From positions 560,501-624,500 of the forward strand of contig OY987271.1 in the NCBI GenBank assembly GCA_963920665.1: a stretch of 64,000 bases of DNA, in the 5' to 3' direction. The position numbers and the translations under genes are program-made. How positions within the stretch are numbered: the stretch's first letter is position 1; the number at the start of each line of letters is the position of its first letter. The notes beneath the pieces were generated by a model. That model had not been told where the DNA came from, made no database searches, and was given only the letters and a program-made list of their open reading frames with translations. Shown piece by piece: positions 10,051 through 21,469 of the stretch. The stretch comes from Straminergon stramineum. Taxonomy: Eukaryota > Streptophyta > Bryopsida > Hypnales > Calliergonaceae.

Positions 10051-12278
10051 CAAGCAAGACCCCCCAAGAAGCTTGGAGTGGAATCAGACCTCATGTGTCT
10101 CACATGCGCACCTTTGGGTGCATTGCCTATGCCTTGGTGCCAAGTGCCAAGAGGACCAAGTTGGATGCCAAGGGCACCAAGTGTCTTTTCCTTGGCTATT
10201 GTGAGGGAACCAAGGCTTATAGGCTGATGTGTGTGGAGACCAAGGCCATCATCAAGTGTCGTGATGTGACCTTCTTGGAGGATGAAGGAGCTGATCCCAA
10301 GCTCTTGGAGATGAGCCCAAGTAGGAGTAGTGGAGGACCAGCCCAAATGGTGGGCACAACTCCAAGAGTGGACATGGAAGAGGAAAGAGAGGAAGAGGAG
10401 GAAGATGAAGACTTGGTGGAGCCCAAAAAGAAGGTGGCCACACCCAAGGTGAAGAGACCAGCTGCCCCTTCTCCAAGCACTTCACCCAAGGTGCAAGAGC
10501 ATGATCAGCCCTTGGAAGAGCAAGAGGAGCCTCGTTATCCAACAAGGACCCGCAAGCCCCTTGGAGATTGGTGGCTGAATCACATTCTTCCCCCACAACA
10601 AGAAGAACAAGCCAATGTGGCTTTCCTTGGAGATCCATCCACACTTGGGGAGGTGTTGCGTTGTGAGGATGCAAGCAAGTGGGAGGCGGCCATGCAAGAG
10701 GAGTACAAGGCCCTCATTGCCAAGGGCACATGGGAACTTGCTGCCCTCCCTCCCAAGAGGTCAAGTGTGGGTTGCAAGTGGGTTTTCTCCACCAAGAGGG
10801 ATGCTTTGGGGAAGATTGTGAGGTACAAGGCAAGGCTGGTTGCCAAGGGGTTCTCCCAAGTGGAGGGGGTGGATTTCAATGAGACATTTGCCCCCGTTGC
10901 TAAGTTTAGCACCATTAGGTGCATTGTGGCTCTAGGGGCAGCCATGGACTTGGAGATGCACCAAATGGACGTCAAGACGGCTTTCCTCAACCCCAAGCTT
11001 GAGGAGGTCATCTACATGGATCAGCCCCAAGGCTTTGTGCAAGAAGGGCAAGAGCATCTCAAATGCAAGTTGAAGAAGGCCCTCCCCGAGCTGAAGCAAT
11101 CCGGGAGGGCATGGTATAGAGATATTGATGCCATGTTTGCAAGGAAGGGCTTCCAAAGAGGCCATGCTAATCACTCTTTGTACACCATGCAAAGTAGTGA
11201 GCATTTGGTGATTGTGATTCTCTATGTGGATGATCTGATCCTCCTTGCAAGTGACATGACCAAGATGCTTGAAGTGAAGGCTATGCTTCACAAGGAGTAT
11301 GAGATGACGGATCTTGGAGAGTTGAGCTATTGCCTTGGAGTGGAGTTCAAGAGGGATAGGGCTGCCCGCACCATCACCATGAGCCAACACAAGTACCTTG
11401 AAGAGATCTTGAAGAGGTTCAACATGGAGGAGTGCAAAGCCATAGGTACACCCCTTGACACTCATGAGAAGTTGCCCAAGCTCACGGATGCTGATTTTGA
11501 GGAGGTGAAGGCTGAAATGCAAGGTGTGCCTTACAAGGCAGCGGTTGGTTGTTTGATGTATGCCATGTTGGCTACAAGGCCTAATTTGGCCTTCCCGGTG
11601 AGTGTTGTGAGTCAACACATGTCCAAGTATGGCCCTAAACATTGGGCTGCGGTCAAGAAGATGATGAGGTACCTTCAAGGCACACTTGGCTTGGAGTTGC
11701 AACTAGGAGGTGCTGAAGTGAGTTTGCATGGGTATTGTGATGCGGATTGGGCGGGTGATGAGGGGGATCGAAGATCCACCACCGGCTATGTGTTTATGCT
11801 TGGAGTGGGTGCCATTTCATGGAATTCCAAGAGGCAGCCCACCATAGCTCTTTCTACAACGGAAGCGGAGTACATGGCCATGAGCCATTGCACCAAGGAG
11901 GCCATTTGGCTAAGGCAGCTCTTGGCTGATGTTGGCCTTGTGCAAGGGGGGAGCACACAAATTTTGTGTGACAACCAAGGTGCCATTGCTTTGGCCAAGA
12001 ATTCCACTCACCACTCAAGGACCAAGCACATTGATGTGCAACACCATTTCATTCGTGAAAGAGTGGAGGCTGAGGTGATTGAGCTCAAGTATGTGCCTAC
12101 TCAAGCTATGGTTGTTGATGTGCTGACCAAGGCTCTTGGGAAGCCCCAACACCTTAACTTGATTGAGAAGATGGGCCTTCGTGCCTTTGACCACTCACAA
12201 AGTGGGAGTGTTGAAGATCATGTACATAATCGTGTAGATAGTGTACATTCAGCCCTAGGAGTAGTATTAGACTCTTAG
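9990..12278 (+). CDS. copia integrase C-terminus, reverse transcriptase and RNase H frame (copy A)
   Basis: This frame continues the polyprotein after the one-base loss in the G run (GEAMSNAVYTRN completes the integrase helix). The computed start is a TTG and is probably not a real initiation codon. An acidic, Pro/Ser-rich linker follows at about residues 120-200. RT follows with KWVFSTKRD, YKARLVAKGFSQ, QMDVKTAFLN and the catalytic box LYVDDL (Asp 414 and 415). RNase H follows with YCDADWAG (Asp 584), STTGYVF, STTEAEYMA and CDNQGAIALAKN. The last ~23 codons and the stop lie inside the 3' LTR, which starts at 12209. Residues needed for RT and RNase H appear intact. Confidence 0.93.
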   Translation: MGEAMSNAVYTRNRCPTQALTSKTPQEAWSGIRPHVSHMRTFGCIAYALVPSAKRTKLDAKGTKCLFLGYCEGTKAYRLMCVETKAIIKCRDVTFLEDEGADPKLLEMSPSRSSGGPAQMVGTTPRVDMEEEREEEEEDEDLVEPKKKVATPKVKRPAAPSPSTSPKVQEHDQPLEEQEEPRYPTRTRKPLGDWWLNHILPPQQEEQANVAFLGDPSTLGEVLRCEDASKWEAAMQEEYKALIAKGTWELAALPPKRSSVGCKWVFSTKRDALGKIVRYKARLVAKGFSQVEGVDFNETFAPVAKFSTIRCIVALGAAMDLEMHQMDVKTAFLNPKLEEVIYMDQPQGFVQEGQEHLKCKLKKALPELKQSGRAWYRDIDAMFARKGFQRGHANHSLYTMQSSEHLVIVILYVDDLILLASDMTKMLEVKAMLHKEYEMTDLGELSYCLGVEFKRDRAARTITMSQHKYLEEILKRFNMEECKAIGTPLDTHEKLPKLTDADFEEVKAEMQGVPYKAAVGCLMYAMLATRPNLAFPVSVVSQHMSKYGPKHWAAVKKMMRYLQGTLGLELQLGGAEVSLHGYCDADWAGDEGDRRSTTGYVFMLGVGAISWNSKRQPTIALSTTEAEYMAMSHCTKEAIWLRQLLADVGLVQGGSTQILCDNQGAIALAKNSTHHSRTKHIDVQHHFIRERVEAEVIELKYVPTQAMVVDVLTKALGKPQHLNLIEKMGLRAFDHSQSGSVEDHVHNRVDSVHSALGVVLDS
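12199..12208 (+). other. polypurine tract of copy A
   Basis: AAAGTGGGAG directly precedes the 3' LTR, the expected position of the plus-strand primer. The same tract, reversed, sits at 26480-26489 in copy D. Confidence 0.75.
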
Positions 12279-12453
12279 TTAGACTTAGAGTCTATTGGGT
12301 GTTGCTTGTAGTCAAAGGCAGCCCAAGGTTGCTAGTTATCCCACATGGTTTGTGGATAACTAGTGAAAGGCTTTTAGCTTATGTTCAGCCCACATACGGG
12401 CCTTGGTATCTTCTACCATCTAAGTAAAGCCTTTCTCCATTCAAAACTCAATA
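12209..12453 (+). repeat. 3' LTR of copia copy A
   Basis: A 245-bp partner of 6882-7126. It contains the end of the RT/RNase H frame (stop at 12276-12278). Its outer end joins directly to the leader of the inverted fragment B. Confidence 0.93.
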
Positions 12454-13388
12454 ACACTAGCCCTACTTGGCTCACCAAGTCACTCAAGAACCCCAATTGG
12501 GTGTCACTCCCTCTCAATGACACAAATCAGCCCTCTTGAGTTCACAATGTCCACTATGAGGTCTCACACACTCACAAGGGCACAAACCAGCCCTTTGGCT
12601 TCACAAAGTCCTCTACTTGGTCTCACACACTCACAAGGGCACAAATCAGCCCTCTTAGGATCACAATTTCGTCTCACTCACTCATAAGGGCACCACTCAT
12701 CCCTCAATGAATGGAAACGCCTAATGCAACCTACAAATGCTCCCAAGCCTCACCAACGATTCTCACAAGATTGCAATTGCCAAAATGACAATCACCAATG
12801 TACCCAAGTGCACAATCAGCCCCAATGGGCTGCCAATGTACACTTGCAAGCACAAACTCAAACAAGGAGCATGAAACCAGCCCTTAGTAGGTCTGATTTC
12901 AATCATGAGCAATCTCACACTCATAAAATGAACTCCAAACCTCACAAACCAGCCCACAAAAGCTCAAAACAAGAGATGCAATTGAAAGACCTTTTTTCTT
13001 TGTTTTGAAAAATTTACTCACACCATATGGTTTGTAGGTGACCAAGAGCCCAAATTCAGTATGCTCCTCCAAGCTCCAAGAACTTCTCCAAATGAATTGA
13101 ATTTCTCCCTCATGTGCAACGCCAAGTGCGTGGGCCCATAACCTATTGAGTTTTGAATGGAGAAAGGCTTTACTTAGATGGTAGAAGATCCCAAGGCCCA
13201 TGAATGGGCTGAACCTAAGCTAAAAGCCTTTCACTAGTTATCCACAAACCATGTGGGATAACTAACAACCTTGGGTTGCCTTTGACTACAAGCAACACCC
13301 AATAGACTCTAAGTCTAACTAAGAGTCTAATACTACTCCTAGGGCTGAATGTACACTATCTACACTAATATGTATATGATCTTCAACA
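12454..13388 (-). mobile_element. copia copy B: 5' LTR plus partial leader only
   Basis: Read on the minus strand: a 5' LTR (13388 to 13144), the same primer site (13143 to 13129) and about 675 bp of leader, ending abruptly where the outer end of copy A's 3' LTR begins. The leader stops at the AGCCCTACTTGG block. The gag, pol and 3' LTR expected to follow are absent from both sides of copy A. Its LTR terminus is joined within one base to an internal integrase-coding site of copy C. Confidence 0.88.
13144..13388 (-). repeat. 5' LTR of copy B
   Basis: 245 bp, reversed. Its body matches the LTR of copy C (shared GATCCCAAGGCCCATGAATG and CTAACAACCTTGGGTTGCC blocks), while its outer 45 bp are closer to the LTRs of copy A. 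Confidence 0.9.
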
Positions 13389-14987
13389 CACAAGGGCCTT
13401 CCAAGTCTCAAAACGCCCAAACACCTCACTCTTGCACTTCAGCATGTACACCCAAATCTTGCGTGAGAAATCATCAATGAAAGTCACAAAATACCTTGCT
13501 CCTCCTATGGATGGGGTCTTCATTGGCCCACACACATCTGAATGCACAAGCTCCAAGGGCTTGCTGGCCCTTGTGGCCCCATCCTTGGGGAAAGGCTGCC
13601 TTGCTTGTTTCCCCTCAATGCACCCCTTGCACACCATAGAACTCCAATCATGCTTGCAAGAAGAGAGGTTCAGCCCCTTCACAATGTGTTGGAGGCTCTT
13701 CATGCTCTTCACATTCAAGTGCCCAAGCCTCCTATGCCAAAGCCCCACAAGGTCTTCATGAGCTGATCCTTGGGCCACACAAGCCATGGAAGTGCCATTC
13801 ACCTTGGTGAAGTGAAGGTGGTACAAATTGCCCTCACGGGGGGCTGATGCAATCAAAACACCACTAGCTGACCTCACCACACACCCCACCATGTTGAAAT
13901 GCACCTTCAAACCTCCCAAAGACAATTGGCTCACCGAAATCAAGTTGGCATGCAACTTGGGGACATGGAGGGCCTTTTGGATCTGAATCCTCTTGGTCTT
14001 CCCCTCCACTTGCACCTCCACAAGGATCTCCCCCATGCCAAGGGCCTCCACCATGCCATTGGCTCCCAAATGAATCCTCTTCCCCACAATGGGCTGATAG
14101 GTGTGGAAGGCATCTCTATGGCTGGTCATGTGTTGAGTGGCCCCCGAATCCACAATCCAAGTGAACATGTTGGCCTTCTCCCCTCCTCCATAGGTGGCAA
14201 AGGCAAAGTCCTCCTCATCCTCCACTTGGCAAGCTTGGTGTGCACTCCCCTTGTCTTTGGCTTGGCTGCCCTTGCAATGCTTAGCAATGTGGCCTGATTT
14301 GCCACAATTGAAGCACGTCCTTGTCTCCTTGAACGCCTTGGTGTTGCCTCCCTTGCCATGTCTTGACACAGGGGCTGATCCCTCCCCTTGGGCCTCATTC
14401 TCCTTGCGCTTGGTCATCTCATGCATCAAGCGTGCCGTCACAAACTCCATGGTCAGCTCCTTGGTGGGTCTTGTCTCCAAGGCGGTGATGAGGTATTCAT
14501 AGGACGGTGGCAAACTCTCCAACAAGGTCATCACCACATCTCCATTCGTGACGGGGGCCTCCAAGCAAGCGAGCTGATCCGCAAGGGCCTTGATCTTGTT
14601 GACATGATCCAAGATGTCATCCTCCTCTTGCATCCTCATAGTGAAGAACTTCCGCCTTAGAAAGAGAATGTTGGAGAGGCTCTTGGTCTCATGGATGTTG
14701 CAAAGGGTGGTCCATGCTTGGGCTGGTCCTTTGCAATGGCGTATGTGAGCAATTTGCCGGTCCACAAGGTTGATGGCTATGAGAGCAAAGGCCTTCTTCT
14801 CCTTCCTCTCAAACGCCTTCTTGGTCTTCAAATCAGCATCTTCACTTGGAGGCTCCTCACTCCCATCCACCACCTCCCACAAATCCTTCTCCGCAAGAAT
14901 CATCTCCATCTTGAACTTCCACATGCCAAAATTCTCCCCATTGAACTTGTCAATGATGCGGACGCCCTCTCCTCCACTTGAGGCCAT
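13383..14987 (-). pseudogene. truncated copia gag-protease-integrase frame (copy C)
   Basis: 534 codons identical to the first 532 of copy A: gag, the CCHC knuckle, the protease DSG motif, the integrase HHCC finger and the first core Asp (HSDVCGP). The frame is cut after WKALV. The next two codons, including the TGA stop, come from the LTR of copy B (GTG TGT TGA). RT and RNase H are absent and the second and third integrase acidic residues are lost, so it cannot encode a working polyprotein. Confidence 0.9.
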
Positions 14988-15399
14988 GTTGAATCAGCTC
15001 CCACTTCTTGGCAGCACCCACAAGGTCTCCAATCTGAATTCAGCCCCCCCAAAACTCCCTTGGGGCGAATTGGGCTGAAATGGGACCAATCAGCCCTCAC
15101 AAGCACCTTGCAACCCTAAGAACGCCAAACCACACCTCACAAGCACAAGACTTCCTCTCCTCACCAAATCAGACCCTAATGAAGCTCACAACCACCACAT
15201 GCTCGGCATGGACTGGTTCTATTTCAAAAACACAATTCTCCTCCCAAATTGGATCCTCCACACTCCAAAGATCTCAAAGCCTCCAATCAGTCCTAGATGG
15301 AAGCTCCCACTCACAATGAGCACGGCATGGACCACAATGGCTTCAACCAACCCTACTTGGCTCACCAAGTCACTCAAGAACCCCAATTGGGTGTCATTC

Positions 15400-15660
15400 T
15401 CTCTCAATGACACAAATCAGCCCTCTTGAGTTCACAATGTCCACTATTAGGTCTCACTCACTCACAAGGGCACAAATCAGCCCTCTTGAGTTCACAATGT
15501 CCACTATTAGGTCTCACTCACTCACAAGGGCACAAACCAGCCCTTTGGCTTCACAAATTCCTCTACTTGGTCTCACACACTCACAAGGGCACAAATTAGC
15601 CCTCTTAGGATCACAATTTCGTCTCACTCACTTATAAGGGCACCACTCAGCCCTCAATGC
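15400..15660 (-). repeat. ~60-bp tandem repeats in the copy C leader
   Basis: Units beginning CACAAATCAGCCCTCTTGAG recur four to five times. Two adjacent 60-bp units at 15420-15479 and 15480-15539 are almost identical, one unit more than in copies A, B and D. Confidence 0.75.
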
Positions 15661-16093
15661 ATGGAAACGCCTAATGCAACTCACAAATGCTCCTAAGCCT
15701 TACCATGGACTCTCACAAGATTGCAATTGCACAAATGACAATCATCAATGTACCCAAGTGCACAATCAGCCCCAATGGGCTGCCAATGTACACTTGCAAG
15801 CACAAACTCAAACAAGGAGCATGAAACCAGCCCTAAGTAGGTCTGATTTCAATCATGAGCAATCTCACACTCATAAAATGAACTCCAAACCTCACAAACC
15901 AGCCCGCAAAAGCTCAAAACAAGAGATGCAATTGAAAGACCTTTTTTCTTTGTTTTGAAAAATTTACTCACACCATATGGTTTGTAGGTGACCAAGAGCC
16001 CAAATTCAGTATGCTCCTCCAAGCTCCAAGAACTTCTCCAAATGAATTGAATTTCTCCCTCATGTGCAACGCCAAGTGCGTGGGCCCATAACC

Positions 16094-16338
16094 TATTGAG
16101 TTTTGAATGGAGAAAGGCTTTACTTAGATGGTAGAAGATCCCAAGGCCCATGAATGGGCTGAACCTAAGCTAAAAGCCTTTCACTAGTTATCCACAAACC
16201 ATGTGGGATAACTAACAACCTTGGGTTGCCTTTGACTACAAACAACACCCAATAGACTCTAAGTCTAACTAAGAGTCTAATACTACTCCTAGGGTTGTAT
16301 GTACACTATCTACACTAAGATGTACATGTTCTTGAACA
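16094..16338 (-). repeat. 5' LTR of copy C
   Basis: 245 bp, reversed, flanked inward by the primer site. Its outer 45 bp (GGGTTGTATG type) match the 5' LTR of copy D rather than the LTRs of copy A. Confidence 0.9.
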
Positions 16339-18300
16339 CACATTTCCTACTGGAAGAGATTGAGACAAACTTCACAACTCTAAAAAATGATCACCTGAAG
16401 ATGTAGACAATTTGTACCTGAATTAATTCCATTACAATGTTATGGACTTTGAATTTCAAGCAAAAGTGACACTCATAGCAAACTATAAAACCAAAAATTC
16501 ATAAACCCCTAAATTCCAAAAAATAGAAACATACTTGGTTATTGATGATCTAAATGGGATGGTAGAACTTTGAAGGGAGGCATCGGTAACTCAATCAATA
16601 ATCCTCCTGTTTTTATCAATGGATTGCGCTCCAATTCCAAAAGTTGAAGGTGCAGTTTGCAGAAGCACCTTGCTCAATCACAGCTCCTGGTGAACGAATG
16701 AATTGAATGGAGACAATGCAAATATAGAAAGAATGCATTGTGCAATGAATTGAGGAAATGGTGGGAGAGCACAACCTAACTGAAGACAAGTGCAAGGCTA
16801 GAGAATGTGACTGAAGTGAAGTGCAAAGTGGGAGAGGTGGCCAGAACTAAATCTAAAAAAAAAAAGCGATTCCTGGTGTGAACCCTTCTCCCAAACCATC
16901 ACGTCATTTGCGTACGTGGCCCTCTTTTTAAAAATACGGAAATTACGGAAAGATAGTAGTGAAAACAATAAAGGATTTTATAATTCCTATAAATCACAGC
17001 ACCTACAATTTCGCTACTCATCTCAATCAACAACAATAGGGATTATTGTTGAATTTTACCACTGCTTGTACATAGAGCCAAGTGAGAATGGACCATAAGG
17101 TAGTTTGCTCTTAAAGGGACCACTTAAGGGCTAGCCTTCTTTTTTTATGGGCTTCTCTAGATAAGAATATTTTGGGTTTATTTTCTAGAGAAAGAAAAAT
17201 GGATGTGACTTAGAACACAAGTGGTTTTGTATTTTTCCAAGCATTATTGTACTACTTATGAATTTTCAAAGATTTCTTTCCAAGGTACCTATTTATGATA
17301 GTAGATTTGGCAAAAAACATACACACATGGCCTATAATGATAGATGGAAAAACCAAGAACAAACATGTGGATTTGCAATAAATAACAAACCATGGTCCTA
17401 AATGCGACCATGCTTGTATCAAATGATTTCATAGATTTTTCATTCATAAAAGAATAGTTGACTTGCTAGCTTTCAATGTAATTTCATGAATGTTCACTTA
17501 TGAGTGCATTTAAAATTGGATAGAACCATATGCTCGAACTATCTACATTTAAACCTTAAAACGATCTCTTACAAATTTTAATGTGCTCCCTTTTTATCCT
17601 TAATTCATTGATTGTGTATGATCTATAAGTTTTAAGAACACTAAATGTCCATTTTTGACTTCAATCTAGGGTTGATTTGAAGAAGGTGGTTGCTTTAGGA
17701 GCAAATTACTATAAACCAAAAATCTTTAACTAGAACATTTAATGCAAGCAAGGACGAAAAGATTGGAGTTAATTCAATAAAAAGATAACTTTAAATTGTG
17801 ATTCAAGAAAAAGCTAAAAGAGCTGAGCAAGTAGGGAGATAACTTATTGTCACCTAAGGTAAACTAGCCCATTATAGACCAAATGGGGGGGGGTTGCCTT
17901 CTTGTCATTTTAAAAATTTCCTACGTTTCTTTCCACGGAAAGTCAAATGGTAGAAATGGCAAGAACAACTGAAACTATATTTTTTTGATAAAGAGTGAAT
18001 TTGTTATGAATTTTGAAGTGTTTAGCCTATCATGGCCTATAAGAGTTTGTAGACTCCCCAAAATCAACCAAAACTGATCCATAACCCTCATCTTACTCAC
18101 CTATTGCGGTTATAATATTTTCTAACATAGAAGACCTCAAAAAGGCACTTCCAACAATGAACTAACATGAAAGAACTAAAAATTCCTATTGTAATCACTA
18201 ATCACTCCATTCCAGTTTACTAAGACATTGAATGTGGCCCACATCTCAATCACTAAACGAAAACCGGAATGGGGTCATTCTTAGGAGTCCACAATGGATA
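16339..18300. other. AT-rich spacer upstream of TRPB
   Basis: No gene, repeat family or long open frame recognised. The longest open frame (16916-17098) is 60 codons and has no family resemblance. Confidence 0.5.
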
Positions 18301-18819
18301 AAAGGTCCGTAATGGGGTTGTTTTTACCTTGGGTGGCCGCCACGGCATTTCAGGGTTTATAACATTATCCCTCTGAGTTCTCCGTCATCGTTCCCTGAAA
18401 CTCCTCCAAACCCACCGAAGCCCATTCCATTTAAACCCATTGCGCAACAGCGAGGATTGGTCGCATCTGCACACTCGGAATCGACATTTGTGTGGCAGAA
18501 TCCGCTTTGGGGCCAAATTGGGGCGGTCCTTGACGTCGGGGCTCTGTTTTCAGTTCATGTTGGGGTTGCAATCCCCCGCACTCTCCTGTTCTGGATGCTT
18601 GGGGTTGGGATTCAATCATAGGCTCACGGTTGGAGATTGGAGAAAGCGTCGGGGTAAGAACGCATTGAATTTTCGTTTCAGTGGAGGGTTTCCACTTCTC
18701 TGTCTCGCGTGAAGAGCGTTCCTTAAAGGGGAAGCTGCTGGACTGAGGATACCATTTTTCCTTTTCCGGAGATTTGCTTTTCATTTGAAAACTTAAGGTG
18801 ACCTAGAGGGCTATCAATT
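18301..18819 (+). promoter_or_regulatory. probable TRPB promoter and 5' UTR region
   Basis: Base composition shifts from AT-rich to balanced at about 18320 and stays so into the gene, the usual transition at a plant promoter/5' UTR in this window. A GTAAGA donor-like site at 18654 could begin a 5' UTR intron, but no clear acceptor was found. No TATA box can be assigned with confidence. Confidence 0.4.
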
Positions 18820-21469
18820 ATGGCCATGTCGGCGGTGGCACCAGGCCAAGCGGCTAGCACCATTGCTTCAGGTCAAGGGGGTGGTAAATCCTGGGCAGCG
18901 AAGGAAGCCAGAGCGTCGACGAAGATGAACGCTCTATATTCTTCGATAAATGGGGCTGCGTCCGTGGTGGCGCGCGACGTGGGTGGTAGGAAGGCGGCGG
19001 CGGCTTCAGAGGTTTATGGGCGGCAGCAGCTGCGCTGCGCCTTGGCGGAAGAGGTGCACACAAGGGATCTAGACGATGTTCGAACGTACAAGGGATTCGA
19101 GCGCCCGGATTCCTTTGGGAGGTATGGTGTGTATGGAGGGAAGTACGTCCCTGAGACTCTCATGGCTGCACTCTCCAATCTGGAGGTCGCATATCGTGCA
19201 ACAATCAAGGATCCCGAATTCCAGGTTGGAATCATCTATCCATTCGTCTCGTCGTGCTGCCCTCTGCATAAGCTGTGCGCCTCTTTGTATGTTTCTCGCT
19301 TGCAGAGACGTCCCGGTGCTGGAGCTGACAGTTATTATTATCATTATTATTTGGGATTACAGAAGGAGCTCAATGCCGTGCTGAAGGATTACGTGGGCAG
19401 GGAAACTCCTTTATACTTCGCGGAGCGTCTTACTGAGCACTACAAACGTAACGGGAAAGGACCCCTGATATATCTCAAGAGGGAGGACCTCAACCACACG
19501 GGCGCTCACAAGATTAACAATGCCATTGCCCAAGCGTTGTTGGCCAAGCGGATCGGAAAGAAGCGCATTATTGCTGAGACGGGGGCAGGTCAGCATGGTG
19601 TTGCTACTGCTACAGTGTGTGCTCGCTTCGGCCTGGAGTGTATCGTGTACATGGGTGCGCAGGATATGGAGAGGCAAGCCCTTAATGTATTCCGGATGCG
19701 TCTTCTTGGAGCTGAGGTATGAAGTCTGTAGCGTAGGAGGTGAAACTGAGACTGAATCGATCGATGGGAGTCTGCATTGCAATTTTCTGTGCACGTTCTC
19801 TGCACTTATCAGCTGGGGTGGCGGGGAGGACTGAACAACATTTTTCCCACGTTCAATAATATTCGGAACGCTATTGATAGATGTTTGCTTCAGAAGGCTT
19901 GTCTAGATAGGTAGAGGAGGGAACTCTCGGATTTTTTACGGTGCCCTTGTTGACGTCTCGTGTCCTGTTGGTCCGATCTTTTCGTGTGGTCCTGCGGTTC
20001 GGAAATGAAAGGATAATAGTTTTGATTTCATGGAGGGTGGGTTCTGCTTGCAATGTAGGTGCGTTCGGTAACTTCTGGCACCGCTACTTTGAAAGATGCG
20101 ACCTCGGAGGCTATTCGCGACTGGGTCACGAATGTGGAAACCACTCACTACATTCTGGGCTCTGTGGCCGGACCGCACCCGTACCCGATGATTGTGCGAG
20201 ATTTTCATGCCATGATTGGAACCGAGGTTCGACGTCAAGCCATGGAGAAGTGGGGCGGCAAGCCTGATGTTCTTCTTGCTTGCGTCGGAGGCGGCTCAAA
20301 TGCCATGGGATTGTTCCATGAATTCATTGAAGATGAGGACATTCGTCTCATCGGTGTGGAAGCTGCTGGCTTTGGCACTCACACCGACAAACATGCTGCG
20401 ACATTGACCATGGGCGAAATCGGTGTTTTACATGGTGCCATGAGCTATGTGCTCCAGGACGCTGATGGCCAGATTATTGAGCCACATTCCATCAGTGCTG
20501 GGTAAGCCATTCTCGGAAGCCCAACTTTGGGAATTGGACTCTCTGTACCGTTTGTATTCTGTTGTTGGATAGATGCTGCCCACGCTGTTGGTTGATTTCA
20601 TGGGGGTTCGTGGGATTTCATAGTTTCCATCATCTGTAGAATTGGTAGTGTACGGAGGTAGGATTTGCGTCACGCCTCTTCACTAGTTCATTGCGACGAG
20701 CTGTGCGGGTATCCTATTACTGGCGTTCCATATATCATATATTGATCAGCATTTGTGGTGCTCAGGTTGGATTATCCAGGGGTTGGTCCAGAACACAGTT
20801 TCCTCAAGGACGTGGGTCGCGCTGAATACTTCAGCGTGACTGACGATGAAGCCCTTGAAGGTTTGCCATTTAAAGCTCTCGTTATCATTTTACTTCTGCT
20901 GGTTATGATGTTGTATGTAGTATGCTCATGTGTTTTAATGAATTTTGCACCGTACGATTACGTTGCATTGGAGGCAAAGTTTAATGAGCTGCAGAGTAAT
21001 CTTTATAAGGTGCCTGACAGTTCATTGAGTTTGACAGAATATGGTTTGGTCTACAACACTCGCATGATCAGAGTGATTCTGCGGATCGAGTATGCCCTTC
21101 TGTAGTCAATACTTGTAAAATCGAGTTTCTCAGTAGGAACTTTGGCACGAGTTTTGTAGAATTATATTTTTCATATGGAAATCATATCTGTTAAGTACTC
21201 GAATCCCTTTGGTTCATCCGAAGAGAATATTTGCAGATCAATTCTATTCTTGGTAATCTCATTGAGGACTTTCTGTGGATATTGCAGCATTCCAGAGGTT
21301 GTCCAAGCTGGAAGGCATCATCCCAGCGCTCGAGACATCGCACGCCCTGGCATTCTTGGAAACACTTTGTCCTACACTAGCTGATGGCACACGGGTGGTC
21401 CTCAATTGCAGTGGCCGTGGTGACAAAGATGTCAACAGCGTGGTTGGTTACTTGAAAGGGAAATTCTGA
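18820..21469 (+). CDS. TRPB: tryptophan synthase beta subunit, plastid-targeted
   Basis: Catalyses the PLP-dependent condensation of indole with serine to give tryptophan, the last step of the chloroplast pathway. Five exons: 18820-19224, 19363-19716, 20059-20501, 20766-20860 and 21288-21469, giving 492 aa with stop TGA (Arabidopsis TSB is about 470). The start is the first ATG of the frame. Residues 1 to about 88 are Ala/Ser/Gly/Arg-rich, fitting a transit peptide, and conserved sequence starts near [24 protein letters not shown] carries the PLP lysine, Lys185. AETGAGQHG carries the catalytic Glu207. GGGSNA at 330-335 is the phosphate loop. The 22-residue Lys-Glu spacing equals that of bacterial TrpB (87/109). 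The C-terminus has [10 protein letters not shown]. Intron 1 is unusual: 138 bp, a multiple of three, without a stop in frame. Confidence 0.95.

Larger units (their letters stand above)
6882..12453 (+). mobile_element. Ty1/copia LTR retrotransposon, copy A (complete, 5572 bp)
   Basis: Complete element in the order 5' LTR (245 bp), initiator-Met primer site, ~1-kb leader, gag-protease-integrase frame, RT/RNase H frame, polypurine tract, 3' LTR (245 bp). Integrase before RT defines Ty1/copia. The coding part is base-for-base very close to copy D at 26235-31814, and both carry the same one-base break in integrase. The two LTRs of this copy differ by about nine substitutions, seven of them clustered near 7065-7085 versus 12392-12412. 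The 5-bp flanks (CTTTG left, ACACT right) do not match, so no target-site duplication is visible. The right flank is the leader of an inverted copy of the same family. Confidence 0.95.
13390..16338 (-). mobile_element. copia copy C: 5' LTR to mid-integrase, 3'-truncated
   Basis: Read on the minus strand from 16338: 5' LTR, primer site (16093-16079), leader, then gag, protease and part of integrase, ending at 13390. It matches copy D base for base in position (constant offset of 15528) from the gag start down to the truncation, so no indels separate them. The missing part corresponds to 26235-28917 of copy D: the end of integrase, RT, RNase H and the 3' LTR. Confidence 0.9.

Noticed and set aside
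9980..10060. Programmed -1 frameshift between the two copia frames
   Set aside because: The shift falls inside the integrase core helix after the catalytic Glu, no canonical slippery heptamer in phase is seen, and a single G loss explains it fully.
15400..15660. CRISPR-like spaced repeats
   Set aside because: The ~60-bp units are contiguous and degenerate, lie inside a retrotransposon leader, and the genome is eukaryotic.
18431..18784. 117-codon antisense frame upstream of TRPB
   Set aside because: Lies in the probable 5' UTR/promoter, with no family match and no splice context.
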